Shown here: positions 43,201-52,455 of the stretch, in pieces
Layout of the letters: each line of letters opens with the position of its first letter
Numbering within the stretch: position 1 is the first letter of the stretch
Source: Hahellaceae bacterium
GTDB taxonomy: Bacteria; Pseudomonadota; Gammaproteobacteria; Pseudomonadales; Oleiphilaceae
Direction of reading: 5' to 3'
Assembly: GCA_016716085.1 (NCBI GenBank)
Contig: JADJWY010000008.1
Location: 1-64,000 of the forward strand
Length of the DNA: 64,000 nt
Notes under the pieces: generated by a model
The model's database searches: none
Told to the model about the DNA's origin: nothing
The model's input: the letters and a program-made list of their open reading frames with translations, nothing else
Translations under genes and position numbers: made by a program

Positions 43201-44528
43201 TTTTTCACTCCTTGTGTCGGTCGGATCAACAGGTCAACACGCCGATTTTGCGCGCGTCCTTCTTCATCATCGTTCGTGGCAATGGGGCGGGACTCGCCAT
43301 AGCCTTTGATTTGAACCTGGCTGTTGGCAATCTTGAGTTTTCCGGACAGGTAATTCCAGACGGATTTAGCGCGGGCTTCCGAGAGTTGCTGGTTGTCGGC
43401 ATCCGAGCCGGTGCTGTCGGTATGTCCTTCAACGGTAATACGGATGCCGGTTCCGTAGCTGTCAACCTGCGCCGCGAGTTGATCGATGGACTGCAAGGCT
43501 TCAGGTTTGAGTTCGGACTTACCAACGTCAAAGAGCAGGGCGCTATCCAGTGACAGGCGGATTTCGGCACCCACGGCAGCCACCGCATCGATGTCCGCGC
43601 CGCTGTGCTTGCCGCCACAACTCTTCCCGGCATTGGTCAGTTTCACAAAGGAAAAGCGTTCGCCGGGTTGAATCTTGTCAGCAATATCGACGTCCGACCG
43701 CGCGCCCTCAATGGCACCGATGTCGTTCCAGGTTTTACCGTCCGTCGAAATGGCCAGTTCCGTTTTTTCCACGAAGGGACCCACCTCAAAAATGTAAAGA
43801 TCGACGCCATCAACGTCGACCAGTACGTTATCGGTAAATTTCAGAATGAGTTCGCCATCGCAGCCAATCGAAATAAAGTCGGCAACCTCGGTGTTGCGGT
43901 AGTTGGGTTCACCCAGGGCGCGGCGGGCTTTATTAAACGGGGCTTTCGAGGGTTTTTTGCCGGGTGTGAAGGCCACGGCTTCGTCGGCAAAGGAGAGGGC
44001 GCCAAGGGGCAGGCAGATTTCGCGCTTGCCGGCGCCATACACCAGGCCCGGGCAGTCTGGACTCTCCTTGCCGCGTTGAATGGTTGGATCATCCTCTGGC
44101 AGGTGTTCGCCTTTCCATTCCTGAAGCAAGGCGTCGGTCACTCGCTGGTCTGAGGCGCGCTTGACCAGGCGTCTGATATCGGACGCTTTTAATTCGATCC
44201 CTTCCTCAGCCATCTCATGCAGGATTGATTTCAGTAGTGCGGGGTCGGCGTCCAGCGTGCCGCCGGCTTTACCCACATATTTCTCCATCTCGGCGGCAGT
44301 CAGCTCGGGAACGGCATCCTCCTGGGCCATTTCGAGCGCGCGTTTGGCACCGGGGGTGACGTCGACCAGTTGTTGCGCGGCTGATTTGACACCGTCAGTC
44401 GGCGGCGCTGTGCTCCGTTCGCCTTTCGGGGTGGTTTCCGCTCTTAATTCAGAGGTGAGTACCAGGCAGAGGCATAGAATTCCGCTATGCACCAGAGTGC
44501 TTCTTAGCCGACGGGTTCGATGATTCAA
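43197..44528 (-). CDS. OmpA-C-domain envelope protein
   Basis: The product of about 443 residues has a signal sequence (TLVHSGILCLCLVLTSELRA), a helical N-terminal region, a middle domain (SFADEAVAFTPGKKP, then FISIGCDGELILKFTDNVL), and a C-terminal OmpA-like peptidoglycan-binding domain (LLFDVGKSELKPEALQSID, then TVEGHTDSTGSDADN and YGESRP, with NRRVD). I chose the TTG at 44528 because AGAGGA stands eight bases upstream; longer frames also begin with TTG. It heads the five-gene operon and should tie its partners to the cell wall. Confidence 0.85.
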   Translation of the reverse strand: MNHRTRRLRSTLVHSGILCLCLVLTSELRAETTPKGERSTAPPTDGVKSAAQQLVDVTPGAKRALEMAQEDAVPELTAAEMEKYVGKAGGTLDADPALLKSILHEMAEEGIELKASDIRRLVKRASDQRVTDALLQEWKGEHLPEDDPTIQRGKESPDCPGLVYGAGKREICLPLGALSFADEAVAFTPGKKPSKAPFNKARRALGEPNYRNTEVADFISIGCDGELILKFTDNVLVDVDGVDLYIFEVGPFVEKTELAISTDGKTWNDIGAIEGARSDVDIADKIQPGERFSFVKLTNAGKSCGGKHSGADIDAVAAVGAEIRLSLDSALLFDVGKSELKPEALQSIDQLAAQVDSYGTGIRITVEGHTDSTGSDADNQQLSEARAKSVWNYLSGKLKIANSQVQIKGYGESRPIATNDDEEGRAQNRRVDLLIRPTQGVKK

Positions 44529-44692
44529 CGCAGTGTCCTCTTTCCCTGAAATCAAGTGATACAAAAAGAGTAAACAAAGAAGGGGATTGGTTCAAACCTT
44601 CTGTCACATAAACAATGTCTGATTTTGATTCTTATTCGTGCAGGTGCGGAATTGATCACATCGTTGAAGGGGCAGACTGTCGCATAATTCAT

Positions 44693-44711
44693 CATTGCAA
44701 CAGCTGCAATG
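44693..44711 (+). promoter_or_regulatory. Palindrome upstream of the acyl-CoA synthetase gene
   Basis: CATTGCA (44693-44699) and TGCAATG (44705-44711) form a perfect inverted repeat around ACAGC, about 65 bases before the acyl-CoA synthetase start. A regulator-binding site is plausible. It does not match the FadR or PsrA sites that I know. Confidence 0.35.
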
Positions 44712-44774
44712 CTCTGATGTGCAAGGGACTCAGAAAAAACATTACAACGTAGAACTCACTCGAGGAGAACACAC

Positions 44775-46520
44775 ATGGAATTGAAGGATATTGTCCGCGG
44801 CAAAGCCCCGGTGGAAATGCTCTATCACTGGGAGAAGACCGCGCCTAACAAAGTTTATTTGCGCCAGCCCATCGAAAATCAGTGGCACCAATACACCTGG
44901 GGTGAGGTTGCCGATCAGGCGCGTCGTTTGGTGACGGCTCTGCGTAAACTGGGCCTGAAGAAAGGTGACAAAGTCGCCATCATGTCCAAGAACTGCGCCG
45001 AGTGGATTATTACCGACCTGGCGCTGCAACTGGGTGGATACGTCAGCGTACCGCTTTATTTCGACCAGACCCCGGATACCTTCACCTACATCCTCGAGCA
45101 CTCCGAGTCCAAGGCGCTTTTTATCGGCAAGCTTGATGCCCCGGTCTGGCGTCGTCTGCGTGATGCCGTCCCTGAAAATCTGATCAAAATCGGTTTCTCC
45201 TTCCACGGAAATGATGCGGATTTCCGTCGTGAAGGTGAGGTTGATTATTTTCTGCGTGAACTGATTTCTCACAACCAGCCTTTCCGGGAAAATCCGGTGC
45301 CGGCTGACGAAGATGTCTGGACCATCGTGTATACCTCTGGCACGACGGGCTATCCCAAAGGTGCGGTGCATTGCTACCGCGCGCCGCGTCACGTGAGTGT
45401 ACGTGCACTGGAAGTCTTTGGTCTGGGCAAGGACGACCGTCTGTTCTCTTTCCTGCCACTGGCGCACGTTGCCGAGCGTTTGCTGGTTGCCACGACCAGC
45501 CAGTACGGTGGTATGGAAATCAACTTTGCGCAGTCACTGGAAACTTTCCAGCGTGACCTGGGCAGTGTTCAGCCGACCATTTTCTTCTCGGTTCCGCGTC
45601 TGTGGAAAAAATTCCAGGGCGGTATCCTTGAGAAACTGCCACAGCACAAGATGGACCGTTTGTTGCGGATTCCTTTGCTCAATATTCTGATTCGCCGCAA
45701 GCTGCGTAAGGCGCTCGGTCTGTCCAGGGCCCGCCTGGTGATTTCAGGTGCAGCGCCCATCGCGCCGTCCCTGTTGAGCTGGTACAAGTCGCTCAACATT
45801 GAAATCCTCGAAGGCTACGGCATGACCGAAAACTTCGCGTATGGTTTCATCGGGCGTCCTGGCCACAACAAGATCGGTACCGTGGGCAAGGCAATGCCAG
45901 ACTGTGGTTTCAAGATGAGCCCGGAAGGTGAAGTGCTCTTCAAGAGCCCGACGCTGATGCAGGGTTACTACAAGGATGAAGAAAAATCCCGTGAAGCCCT
46001 GACCGCAGACGGTTACTACCGCTCTGGTGACCTGGCGGAACTGGATGCCGAAGGCTTCCTGAAAATCACCGGTCGCGTGAAAGAAATCTTCAAAACCGAA
46101 AAAGGTGAATACGTTGCACCGGCTCCGGTAGAGAGCAAGCTGGCGACGATGAAGGATCTGGAGCAGATCTGTCTGGGCGGCTCTGGTTTGCCGCAGCCGG
46201 TCGTTGTCGTGACACTGGTTGAGCAGGTGCGCAATGTACCCCGCGAGGAAATGCGTAAGAAAATTGAAGCGCATATCCGTGAAACCAATCCTAAACTTCT
46301 GAATCATGAGAAAGTTGCAGGCGTTATCGTTTCGACGGAAGACTGGCTGCCCTCTGGTGATCTGGTCACGCCAACCCTGAAGGTGAAGCGTAACAAGGTG
46401 GAAGAACGGTTTGGTCCGTTGATGGCGCAGCTCGTGAACGGCAAGCAGCTGGTCATGTGGGAAGACGAGTTCAAGGCGGCACAGCCAGCCAAAGCGAAGG
46501 CAGGTGAAGCGGTCGCCTGA
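44775..46520 (+). CDS. AMP-binding long-chain acyl-CoA synthetase family protein
   Basis: The 581-residue enzyme carries the adenylate-forming P-loop (TIVYTSGTTGYPKGAVH), LEGYGMTENFAYGF, the YRSGDLAELDAEGFLKITGR hinge motif, and a C-terminal lysine region. It should activate fatty acids to acyl-AMP then acyl-CoA. Its overall form (LPLAHVAERLLV, YTWGEVADQARRL) fits FAA1/FadD15-type long-chain ligases rather than E. coli FadD. GAGGAG precedes the ATG, and a strong terminator follows. Confidence 0.9.
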   Translation: MELKDIVRGKAPVEMLYHWEKTAPNKVYLRQPIENQWHQYTWGEVADQARRLVTALRKLGLKKGDKVAIMSKNCAEWIITDLALQLGGYVSVPLYFDQTPDTFTYILEHSESKALFIGKLDAPVWRRLRDAVPENLIKIGFSFHGNDADFRREGEVDYFLRELISHNQPFRENPVPADEDVWTIVYTSGTTGYPKGAVHCYRAPRHVSVRALEVFGLGKDDRLFSFLPLAHVAERLLVATTSQYGGMEINFAQSLETFQRDLGSVQPTIFFSVPRLWKKFQGGILEKLPQHKMDRLLRIPLLNILIRRKLRKALGLSRARLVISGAAPIAPSLLSWYKSLNIEILEGYGMTENFAYGFIGRPGHNKIGTVGKAMPDCGFKMSPEGEVLFKSPTLMQGYYKDEEKSREALTADGYYRSGDLAELDAEGFLKITGRVKEIFKTEKGEYVAPAPVESKLATMKDLEQICLGGSGLPQPVVVVTLVEQVRNVPREEMRKKIEAHIRETNPKLLNHEKVAGVIVSTEDWLPSGDLVTPTLKVKRNKVEERFGPLMAQLVNGKQLVMWEDEFKAAQPAKAKAGEAVA

Positions 46521-46542
46521 TCGTAACCACCTCCCATAAAAA

Positions 46543-46569
46543 AAGGCACCGCAATCCTTGCGGTGCCTT
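46543..46569. terminator. Strong hairpin terminator after the acyl-CoA synthetase gene
   Basis: AAGGCACCGCAA and TTGCGGTGCCTT form a 12-base perfect stem around a 3-base loop, preceded by seven A residues. On the plus strand only TTCTC follows; on the minus strand a good T-run follows. Confidence 0.75.
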
Positions 46570-46863
46570 CTCGGTGGGGTCTCGCGTGAGCGGGGGCCCC
46601 TGCCTCCTTCCCTGGTGGCTTTCTCGTCCCTGGTGCATCCATGCAGCGCATCCTTGCGCGTCAGTGCGTCCAAGCGGGACAAATATTAACCAACTTCGGG
46701 GGCGTGAGTTAGGGTCAATGACCCTGATGCCTGTAAGAGATCGCTGACATTTCAAATTCCACATCGTTAAGCTGAACTTAATCATCTGTCAGAAATGCTG
46801 AATTGAGGCGTTCCTTCAGGCTGGGTATCGTAGGGGCCTGGCTTGTAGTAAAGGACGCAGACG
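46570..46863. other. Gene-free spacer before the thioesterase
   Basis: I see no credible gene here. The segment is GC-rich near the terminator and turns AT-rich near 46740-46800, where a promoter for the thioesterase gene would fit. No repeat or RNA gene is seen. Confidence 0.4.
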
Positions 46864-47687
46864 ATGAATCAACCCATGACTCCACCCCATCCCTTTGATC
46901 TGGCGACCGCCTTGCGACACGGTGCGACCTGCAGCACGGCTCAGGCGAGTCCTGCCTATTACAACATGGTTGGGCCATTTGGTGGGGTAACCGCGGCGAC
47001 CCTCCTGAATGCTGTGTTGCAGCATCCGGATCGGCTGGGTACGCCGGTTTCGCTAACGGTCAACTTCCTTGGGCCGCTGAATGGGAGCCCATTGAGCTAT
47101 ACCCGACCCTGGTTCGGGCAAATCGGTCTAACCAGCATTGGACAGTGGAGCTGAAGCAGGGGGATAGCCTGCAGTGCAATGCCACGGTGGTGTTGGCATC
47201 GCGACTGGACACCTGGGAGTGTGATGAAGCAGAGGCACCGAATGCGCCTGACTTTGAGTCATTGGCACCCCTTCCGGCGTTGCCGCTGCCACCCTGGGTT
47301 AACCAATACGATATCCGCTTTGTCTCGGGAAGCCCGTTCACCAAAGATGCCGGGCCGACCCCACAACGTGCGTCAGAGAGTGTCGTCTGGATGCAGGATC
47401 AGCCGCCTCGTAAGCTCGATTTCCTGTCGTTGACGGCACTTTGCGACGCGTTTTTTCCGCGTTTGTTTGTCAGGACTAAACGCATCTCGCCGATCGGCAC
47501 CGTGTCCTTAACGATTTACTTCCATGTGCGCGAAGCGGAGTTGAGCGCACTGAATGCACCTCAGGTGCTTGGACATGCGCGGGCGAATCGGTTCTTCGGT
47601 AGTTACTTCGATCAAACGGCGGAGCTCTATGATGCGAACCGGCGACTCCTGGCGACGACCACCCAACTGGTCTACTACAAGGCGTGA
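46864..47687 (+). pseudogene. Acyl-CoA thioesterase-like gene (TesB-type hotdog fold), one-base frameshift
   Basis: The first frame (from ATG 46864) encodes YYNMVGPFGGVTAATLLNAV and LGTPVSLTVNFLGPLN, the start of a TesB-like thioesterase. It then loses homology after 47083-47085 (GGG). In the next frame homology resumes at once as PIELYPTLVRANRSNQHWTV and runs through LDFLSLTALCDAFFPRLFV to the end at 47687. A fourth G at that run would restore one 274-residue protein. The enzyme would hydrolyse acyl-CoA, fitting its acyl-CoA synthetase neighbour. Confidence 0.75.
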
Positions 47688-47708
47688 GTCGGCTACAAGG
47701 CGTGAGTC
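47675..47708. repeat. Two-copy tandem repeat (period 18) spanning both stop codons of convergent genes
   Basis: CTACAAGGCGTGAGTC occurs at 47675-47690 and 47693-47708. Each copy contains a TGA in the thioesterase frame and, on the minus strand, a TAG in the sensor-kinase frame, so both genes have a backup stop. Confidence 0.85.
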
Positions 47709-49318
47709 AGCGTCGAGGTGTCATCCTGGGGTAGTGAAATGGTGAAGGTCGTACCCCTGCCCAACTCGCTGGCAACCGTGATCTGGCCACCATGTTCTTC
47801 GATGATACCCTGGGCAATGGCAAGACCCAGGCCGGTGCCTTCACCCACCGGTTTGGTCGTGAAGAAGGGATCAAATAGTCGGTCCAGATGCTCTTCTGAA
47901 ATACCCTCGCCGGTGTCGCTAATGCGAATCTGGGCGTAATGCCTGTGCGTGGCGGAGCTGACGCGAATGCCACCCTTGTCCTTGATCGACTGGCCGGCGT
48001 TGATCAGTAGGTTCATGAGTACCTGACTAATCTTTCCGCGATTAAAGCGTAAACGCGGAATCTGGCCCAGTTCAAAACTCACCTCGCATTTGTATTTCAG
48101 TTGGTTGTGAACGATCTTGTAAGTTGATTCGATACAGTCGTTCAAGTCATCCATTTCAAATTTTGCTTTGTCCTGGCGCGCATATTCTCGCAAGCTGCGC
48201 ACGATATGTGTCACTTTGTCCACACCAGCCAGCGATTCCCGTATCAGATCCTGGCTGTCGCTATTGATGTAGTCCAGGTCAGCTGCGTCGAGCACCGCGT
48301 TCAGCGCGGGCTTTGATTCTGCCGATGATACATCGTCTGCCAGGTTAGCTTTTACGTCCGCGATGACTTGTCGATAGTCCTTCAGGTAGTCTTCAAGAAT
48401 GCCGAGGTTGCCCTTGATGTAGGCGACTGGATTGTTAATTTCATGGGCGACACCCGCTGCGAGCTGACCCAGTGATGAAAGTTTTTCGGCATGTATCAGT
48501 TGGGTTTGGGTTGTCTTGAGTTGTTCGTAGGCTTTTTCCAGCAGTGCATGTTTTTCGTTAAGTTGTGCCGTACGTTTGATGACCCGGCTTTCAAGCTCGG
48601 CATTCAACTGTTCGAGTTGTCGCTGGTAATCATCCCGTTTCGCTTTGGTTTGTTGAAGTTGCTCTGACATTTCATTGAATGCCTGCCCGACCTCCGCGAT
48701 TTCGTCATGGCCGTCTATCGGGGTGCGGTAGATATAATCTCCTTCGCTGATTTTGTGAGCGGCTTTCTGAATGTTGCGCAGTTGGCGGGTCAGGTAGGTG
48801 CCGAGCCCCAGGGAAAACAAGGCGACCAGCAACATCTCGATCAAAGCGATCGAAATGGCCATGCCGCGCGCCTCATTGATCAGATCGGTCGCTGACTGGT
48901 GCGAAATGCCCATTTGTACCCGACCATAGATCTGACCCGCTTCAGTAATATCGACCGATATATCGTAAAAGCCGTCTTTGACTTTGCCGGGGTCTCGATC
49001 TTCAGGGAACGCACGGTTAAGCAGGGCCGGGTGTCCGGCTTCGGCCAGCGTTTTTCCTTCAGCATTCAGCACTCTGGCATAGGCAATCTCTTCATTTTTG
49101 ATGATCTCCTGAACAAAGACATCCAGTGACGCAAGATCGACACTGAGGACTGCGTTTTTGGTGGTGGTGACGAAGAGGTTTGCCGTGGTTTCGGCATAGG
49201 ACTGCAGACTTTGCTCCGACACATAGTTCATATACCTGAGAACGGTATACACCATTAGGAGAAGGAGGGTTGCCTCAATCAGCGCAACCCCCAGAATCGT
49301 CTTCAGCCGAAAGGACAT
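47693..49318 (-). CDS. Membrane sensor histidine kinase
   Basis: The 541-residue protein has a first membrane helix (TILGVALIEATLLLLMVYTVL), a periplasmic sensor region of about 150 residues, and a second helix (ISIALIEMLLVALFSLGLGT). HAMP (RQLRNIQKAAHKISEGDY), a coiled coil, HisKA with GVAHEINNPVAYIKGN (phospho-His) and HATPase follow (VLMNLLINAGQSI, DTGEGI, GEGTGLGLAIAQGI). No receiver or response regulator is adjacent. It starts one base after the stop of an eroded PhnD-like gene, a pairing known for binding-protein-linked sensor kinases. Confidence 0.92.
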   Translation of the reverse strand: MSFRLKTILGVALIEATLLLLMVYTVLRYMNYVSEQSLQSYAETTANLFVTTTKNAVLSVDLASLDVFVQEIIKNEEIAYARVLNAEGKTLAEAGHPALLNRAFPEDRDPGKVKDGFYDISVDITEAGQIYGRVQMGISHQSATDLINEARGMAISIALIEMLLVALFSLGLGTYLTRQLRNIQKAAHKISEGDYIYRTPIDGHDEIAEVGQAFNEMSEQLQQTKAKRDDYQRQLEQLNAELESRVIKRTAQLNEKHALLEKAYEQLKTTQTQLIHAEKLSSLGQLAAGVAHEINNPVAYIKGNLGILEDYLKDYRQVIADVKANLADDVSSAESKPALNAVLDAADLDYINSDSQDLIRESLAGVDKVTHIVRSLREYARQDKAKFEMDDLNDCIESTYKIVHNQLKYKCEVSFELGQIPRLRFNRGKISQVLMNLLINAGQSIKDKGGIRVSSATHRHYAQIRISDTGEGISEEHLDRLFDPFFTTKPVGEGTGLGLAIAQGIIEEHGGQITVASELGRGTTFTISLPQDDTSTLTHAL

Positions 49319-49319
49319 G

Positions 49320-49890
49320 TTACGGTTGACTCAGTAAATTGAGTTGCAATGCCCGGACGTCGTCCCAGTCAGACGACTGTGCTGGCCTGAATCCATTGGG
49401 AACCTGAATCGTCTTCAATAATGCCAGCGCCCCCCCGGTCCGTTTCCCCCTCCGCCGGCTAAAGGCCCTTGGCACGCCCAGCCGGTCTGCGCCACGTACC
49501 GGCGTGTGGATATTGCTGACGCAAATGGGCTTGTGGCAGAATCGTGGCGGCGAATGCCGCAGGGGCAGGGAAGGCCAGTTCTGCCCCCGAGAGCGCGTTG
49601 AGGTTGGTAATGTCCGAGTCTTTCTTTACCACGAAAATGCCCTTGAGTTTCTGATTTTTGTGCGTCACCAAGGGCAGGTAACCGGGTGTTTCATGATACA
49701 CAGTGAAATGGTAAGGGTTCATATAGGCAATATCGTAGCCGCCTTTGATCAGTCGATCTTCGAAAGCGGGAATGTCTTTGGCGGTGGTAAACATCAACGA
49801 TACCCCGCTGTCCGCACTGGCTTTTCCGAGCAAAAGTAACATGACAAAGCTGAGTAGAGATCGGATGAGGGGTGAGGTTAGTGAAACCAT
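49320..49890 (-). pseudogene. PhnD-like periplasmic binding protein, eroded by several lesions
   Basis: A signal peptide (LLSFVMLLLLGKASA) runs straight into the middle of a PhnD-type protein (AFEDRLIKGGYDIAYMNPYH, then PGYLPLVTHKNQKLKGIFVV and AFPAPAAFAATILPQAHLRQ), skipping about 60 residues of the usual first lobe. After LRQQYPH homology is lost. A further frame ending at 49320-49322 gives GGALALLKTIQVPNGFR and DWDDVRALQL, the family's C-terminal tail. PhnD-like proteins bind phosphonate- or phosphate-type ligands and can feed a sensor kinase. Confidence 0.7.
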
Positions 49891-49962
49891 GGCTTTTCGC
49901 CTCGCAAAGATTAGCCTGGTTAAACCGCTACCTGCTAAAAGCGTAGTTCAGCGAGAGTCTGA

Positions 49963-51045
49963 TTAAAGAATTGCGACCGATTTGATTTGTGCCCAGACAC
50001 GCTGTCCGACCGTCAGACCCAGGCGACTGGCAGATTGCGTGCTGACCCTGGTCAGAATGGAATGTGCTCCCAGCTGCAACTGTACGAGCGTTAATGCCGG
50101 GTGAGCATCTACTTTCCAACCCTGAACGGTGGCTTCGAGTATGTTAAGGATGCTGCTGTCATCAGCGGGGGTGAGCGCCAGACTCACATCACGCGCCAGA
50201 ATTCTCAGGCGTACCGCTGTGCCAACGTCAGCCCCCTGATCCTTCACCCACAGCGACGCGCCTTGAAGGGAAATATGTGCCAGGTGCCATTGGGCATCGC
50301 GGCCTGTAATCTGACCGGGTAAGACGGCACCGGCATCCTCTCCCAGACGAATTGGCAAATTGAGATCAGAAAGAAGCGGCTCAATGGGGCCTGAGGCTTT
50401 GATTTGCCCGTTATCCAGAAACACGAGGTGGTCAGCCAGGCGTGCGACTTCGGTAGGTGAGTGGCTGACGTAAAGTATCGGGCGGTCAACGGCCTGTTTG
50501 AGCCGCTCTAAATAGGGCAGAATTTCCTGCTTGCGGGCTTCATCCAGCGATGCCAGCGGTTCATCCATCAACAAAATGCGCGGATTGACCAGCAAAGCGC
50601 GGGCAATTGCCACACGCTGGCGTTCACCACCTGACAATTGATCTGGGCGACGATCAAGTAAATCTTCCAGGCCGAGCAGAGTGACGACCTGCTGCCAATC
50701 GCAGAGGGCGGGGCCAGTGTGAGCACGCCTGAGCGCAAAGACCAGATTCTGCCTCGCGGTCAGGTGTGCGAAGAGACTGGCTTCCTGAAAGACAAAACCC
50801 AGGGATCGCTGGTGAACGGGGCGAAAATAATCCGGTGTCTGCCACGCTTCACCGTGGATACTGACCTCTACCTCCGGCCAACGTTCCAGGCCAGCAATCA
50901 CCCTCAGGAGCGTAGTTTTGCCGGAGCCAGACGGACCAAAAAAAACGGTAACGCCGCGGGGTGGCAGTTCAAGCCTGGCCTGCAGGCGAAATCCGGGGCG
51001 CTCAAGATGTGCATTGATCTTTAGGGGCAGCAGGGCGTTGCTCAT
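49963..51045 (-). CDS. modC: Molybdate ABC transporter ATP-binding protein
   Basis: The 360-residue protein has Walker A FGPSGSGKTTLLR, signature LSGGERQRVAIARAL, Walker B ILLMDEPLASLD and a C-terminal TOBE/Mop domain (LEATVQGWKVDAHPALTLVQ), the layout of ModC. It powers molybdate uptake with ModB, whose gene it overlaps by four bases. LysR- or ModE-type sites were not seen. Confidence 0.9.
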   Translation of the reverse strand: MSNALLPLKINAHLERPGFRLQARLELPPRGVTVFFGPSGSGKTTLLRVIAGLERWPEVEVSIHGEAWQTPDYFRPVHQRSLGFVFQEASLFAHLTARQNLVFALRRAHTGPALCDWQQVVTLLGLEDLLDRRPDQLSGGERQRVAIARALLVNPRILLMDEPLASLDEARKQEILPYLERLKQAVDRPILYVSHSPTEVARLADHLVFLDNGQIKASGPIEPLLSDLNLPIRLGEDAGAVLPGQITGRDAQWHLAHISLQGASLWVKDQGADVGTAVRLRILARDVSLALTPADDSSILNILEATVQGWKVDAHPALTLVQLQLGAHSILTRVSTQSASRLGLTVGQRVWAQIKSVAIL

Positions 51046-51737
51046 CGCTCACCCATCCTGGTGGGGGCGTCAGTTGTCCTGTTGAGGCTGTACAATGCCA
51101 ACAAAACAACAAAGCTAAAAACGATCATGGTCAACGACAAGGCGTGGGCTCGGGTATAATCGAGCGCTTCAACGTGTTGGTAAATTTGGACAGAGATCAC
51201 CTGAGTAACCCCAGGAATATTGCCGCCGATCATTAAAACGACGCCAAACTCACCCACCGTGTGGGCAAAGCCGAGCACGGCGGCCGTCAGGAAGCCCGGC
51301 CGCGCAAGCGGAAGAATAACGTGCCAGAACGTGTCCCAGGGGCCGGCGTGCAGGGTTGCAGCCGCTTCAGCTGGGCGTGGTCCCAGTGTCAGCAGGGCAT
51401 TATGAATGGGTTGTACGACGAAGGGTAAGGAATAGAGTAGCGAAGCCACCACGAGTCCGGCAAAGGTGAACGGCAGTGTGCCCAGCCCCAATCCCTGCGT
51501 CAGCGCGCCAATAGGACCTTTTGGACCCAGCGCCAGGAGCAGGTAAAATCCGAGAACGCTGGGCGGCAATATCAGCGGTAGGGCAACCACGGCATGCACG
51601 ACTCTGCGCCAGTGTGATCGGCTATAGGCAAGCCACCAGGCGATGGGGGTTCCGAAAATGAGCAGGAGTGCTGTGACTGTCGCAGCGAGTTTCAGGGTTA
51701 GCCAAATGGCTTGAAGGTCTGCATCTGAAAAGGGCAT
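51042..51737 (-). CDS. modB: Molybdate ABC transporter permease
   Basis: The 231-residue protein has about five to six membrane helices and the ModB-type permease loop (EAAATLHAGPWDTFWHVILP, then GFAHTVGEFGVVLMIGGNIP). It is coupled to modC by a 4-base overlap. No ModA binding-protein gene lies upstream: the 37-base gap leads straight to an NlpC/P60 gene. ModA must be encoded elsewhere or be lost. Confidence 0.9.
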   Translation of the reverse strand: MPFSDADLQAIWLTLKLAATVTALLLIFGTPIAWWLAYSRSHWRRVVHAVVALPLILPPSVLGFYLLLALGPKGPIGALTQGLGLGTLPFTFAGLVVASLLYSLPFVVQPIHNALLTLGPRPAEAAATLHAGPWDTFWHVILPLARPGFLTAAVLGFAHTVGEFGVVLMIGGNIPGVTQVISVQIYQHVEALDYTRAHALSLTMIVFSFVVLLALYSLNRTTDAPTRMGER

Positions 51738-51774
51738 GGTGGGCTTGAAATGATCCTGTCAGATGAGTGCTGAT

Positions 51775-52287
51775 TTACATGACCCGACGGGCTTGCCAGT
51801 AGCGATTGACCCAGTAAGGCGTGGATAGGGCTGAAATCGTAACACCTTTTCGGCTCGACACATGCAAAAATTGATTGTCGCCGATGTACATGCCCACATG
51901 ACGCTGGTAGCGTCCCGTGCGGAAGAATATAAGGTCTCCTGGCAGTAGCTCGCGGGTGCTGACCTGGTTCCCCCGAAGGGATTGTTGTGCGGTTGTGCGA
52001 GGCAGGTTTTGCTGGAACTGTTCTCGATAAGTCAGGTAGACAAAGCCGGAACAGTCTATCCCGTTTTTACTCAGTCCACCCATGCGATAGCGCACGCCTT
52101 TCCATTCCTGATATTGATCCATTAAGACGGATTGCACATCCGGATCAGTACTCTCAATCAGGCTCAAGTCTGGCAGGCTGGGTAATTCGGGAAGGCTGGC
52201 TTCGATCGCCGAGGGCGACGGCATCGTACTGCAGGCAGCGAGCCACAGGCTTGCGAATAAAACCGTGAGAAGTCGTCCAAATTGCAT
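51775..52287 (-). CDS. NlpC/P60-family cell-wall endopeptidase lipoprotein
   Basis: The protein of about 170 residues has a lipoprotein signal (RLLTVLFASLWLAACS; lipobox LAAC) and an NlpC/P60 catalytic domain: Cys in GIDCSGFVYLTY, His in RHVGMYIGDNQFLHVSS and the third polar residue after it. Such enzymes cut D-Glu-type peptide bonds in peptidoglycan. I chose ATG 52287; an earlier start at 52371 would precede the signal peptide with 28 polar residues. Confidence 0.88.
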   Translation of the reverse strand: MQFGRLLTVLFASLWLAACSTMPSPSAIEASLPELPSLPDLSLIESTDPDVQSVLMDQYQEWKGVRYRMGGLSKNGIDCSGFVYLTYREQFQQNLPRTTAQQSLRGNQVSTRELLPGDLIFFRTGRYQRHVGMYIGDNQFLHVSSRKGVTISALSTPYWVNRYWQARRVM

Positions 52288-52455
52288 GCGTGCCTGATCA
52301 AGATTGAGTAAACGGCTAATTGTTGTGCAATTGTGGGGTGATGTAAAGTGTTGGATACTTAGATTCACCAAGTGCCCTATAACGGCTGGCCTCTATGCTC
52401 GCCTGCGCTCGAAGGGTTAAGATACCCCTCGAAATAAATATAATTGAGGGGCTAA

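Noticed and set aside
45744..46682. 312-codon frame opposite the acyl-CoA synthetase
   Set aside because: Antisense shadow with Arg/His-rich composition and no recognisable domain; it also runs through the terminator hairpin.
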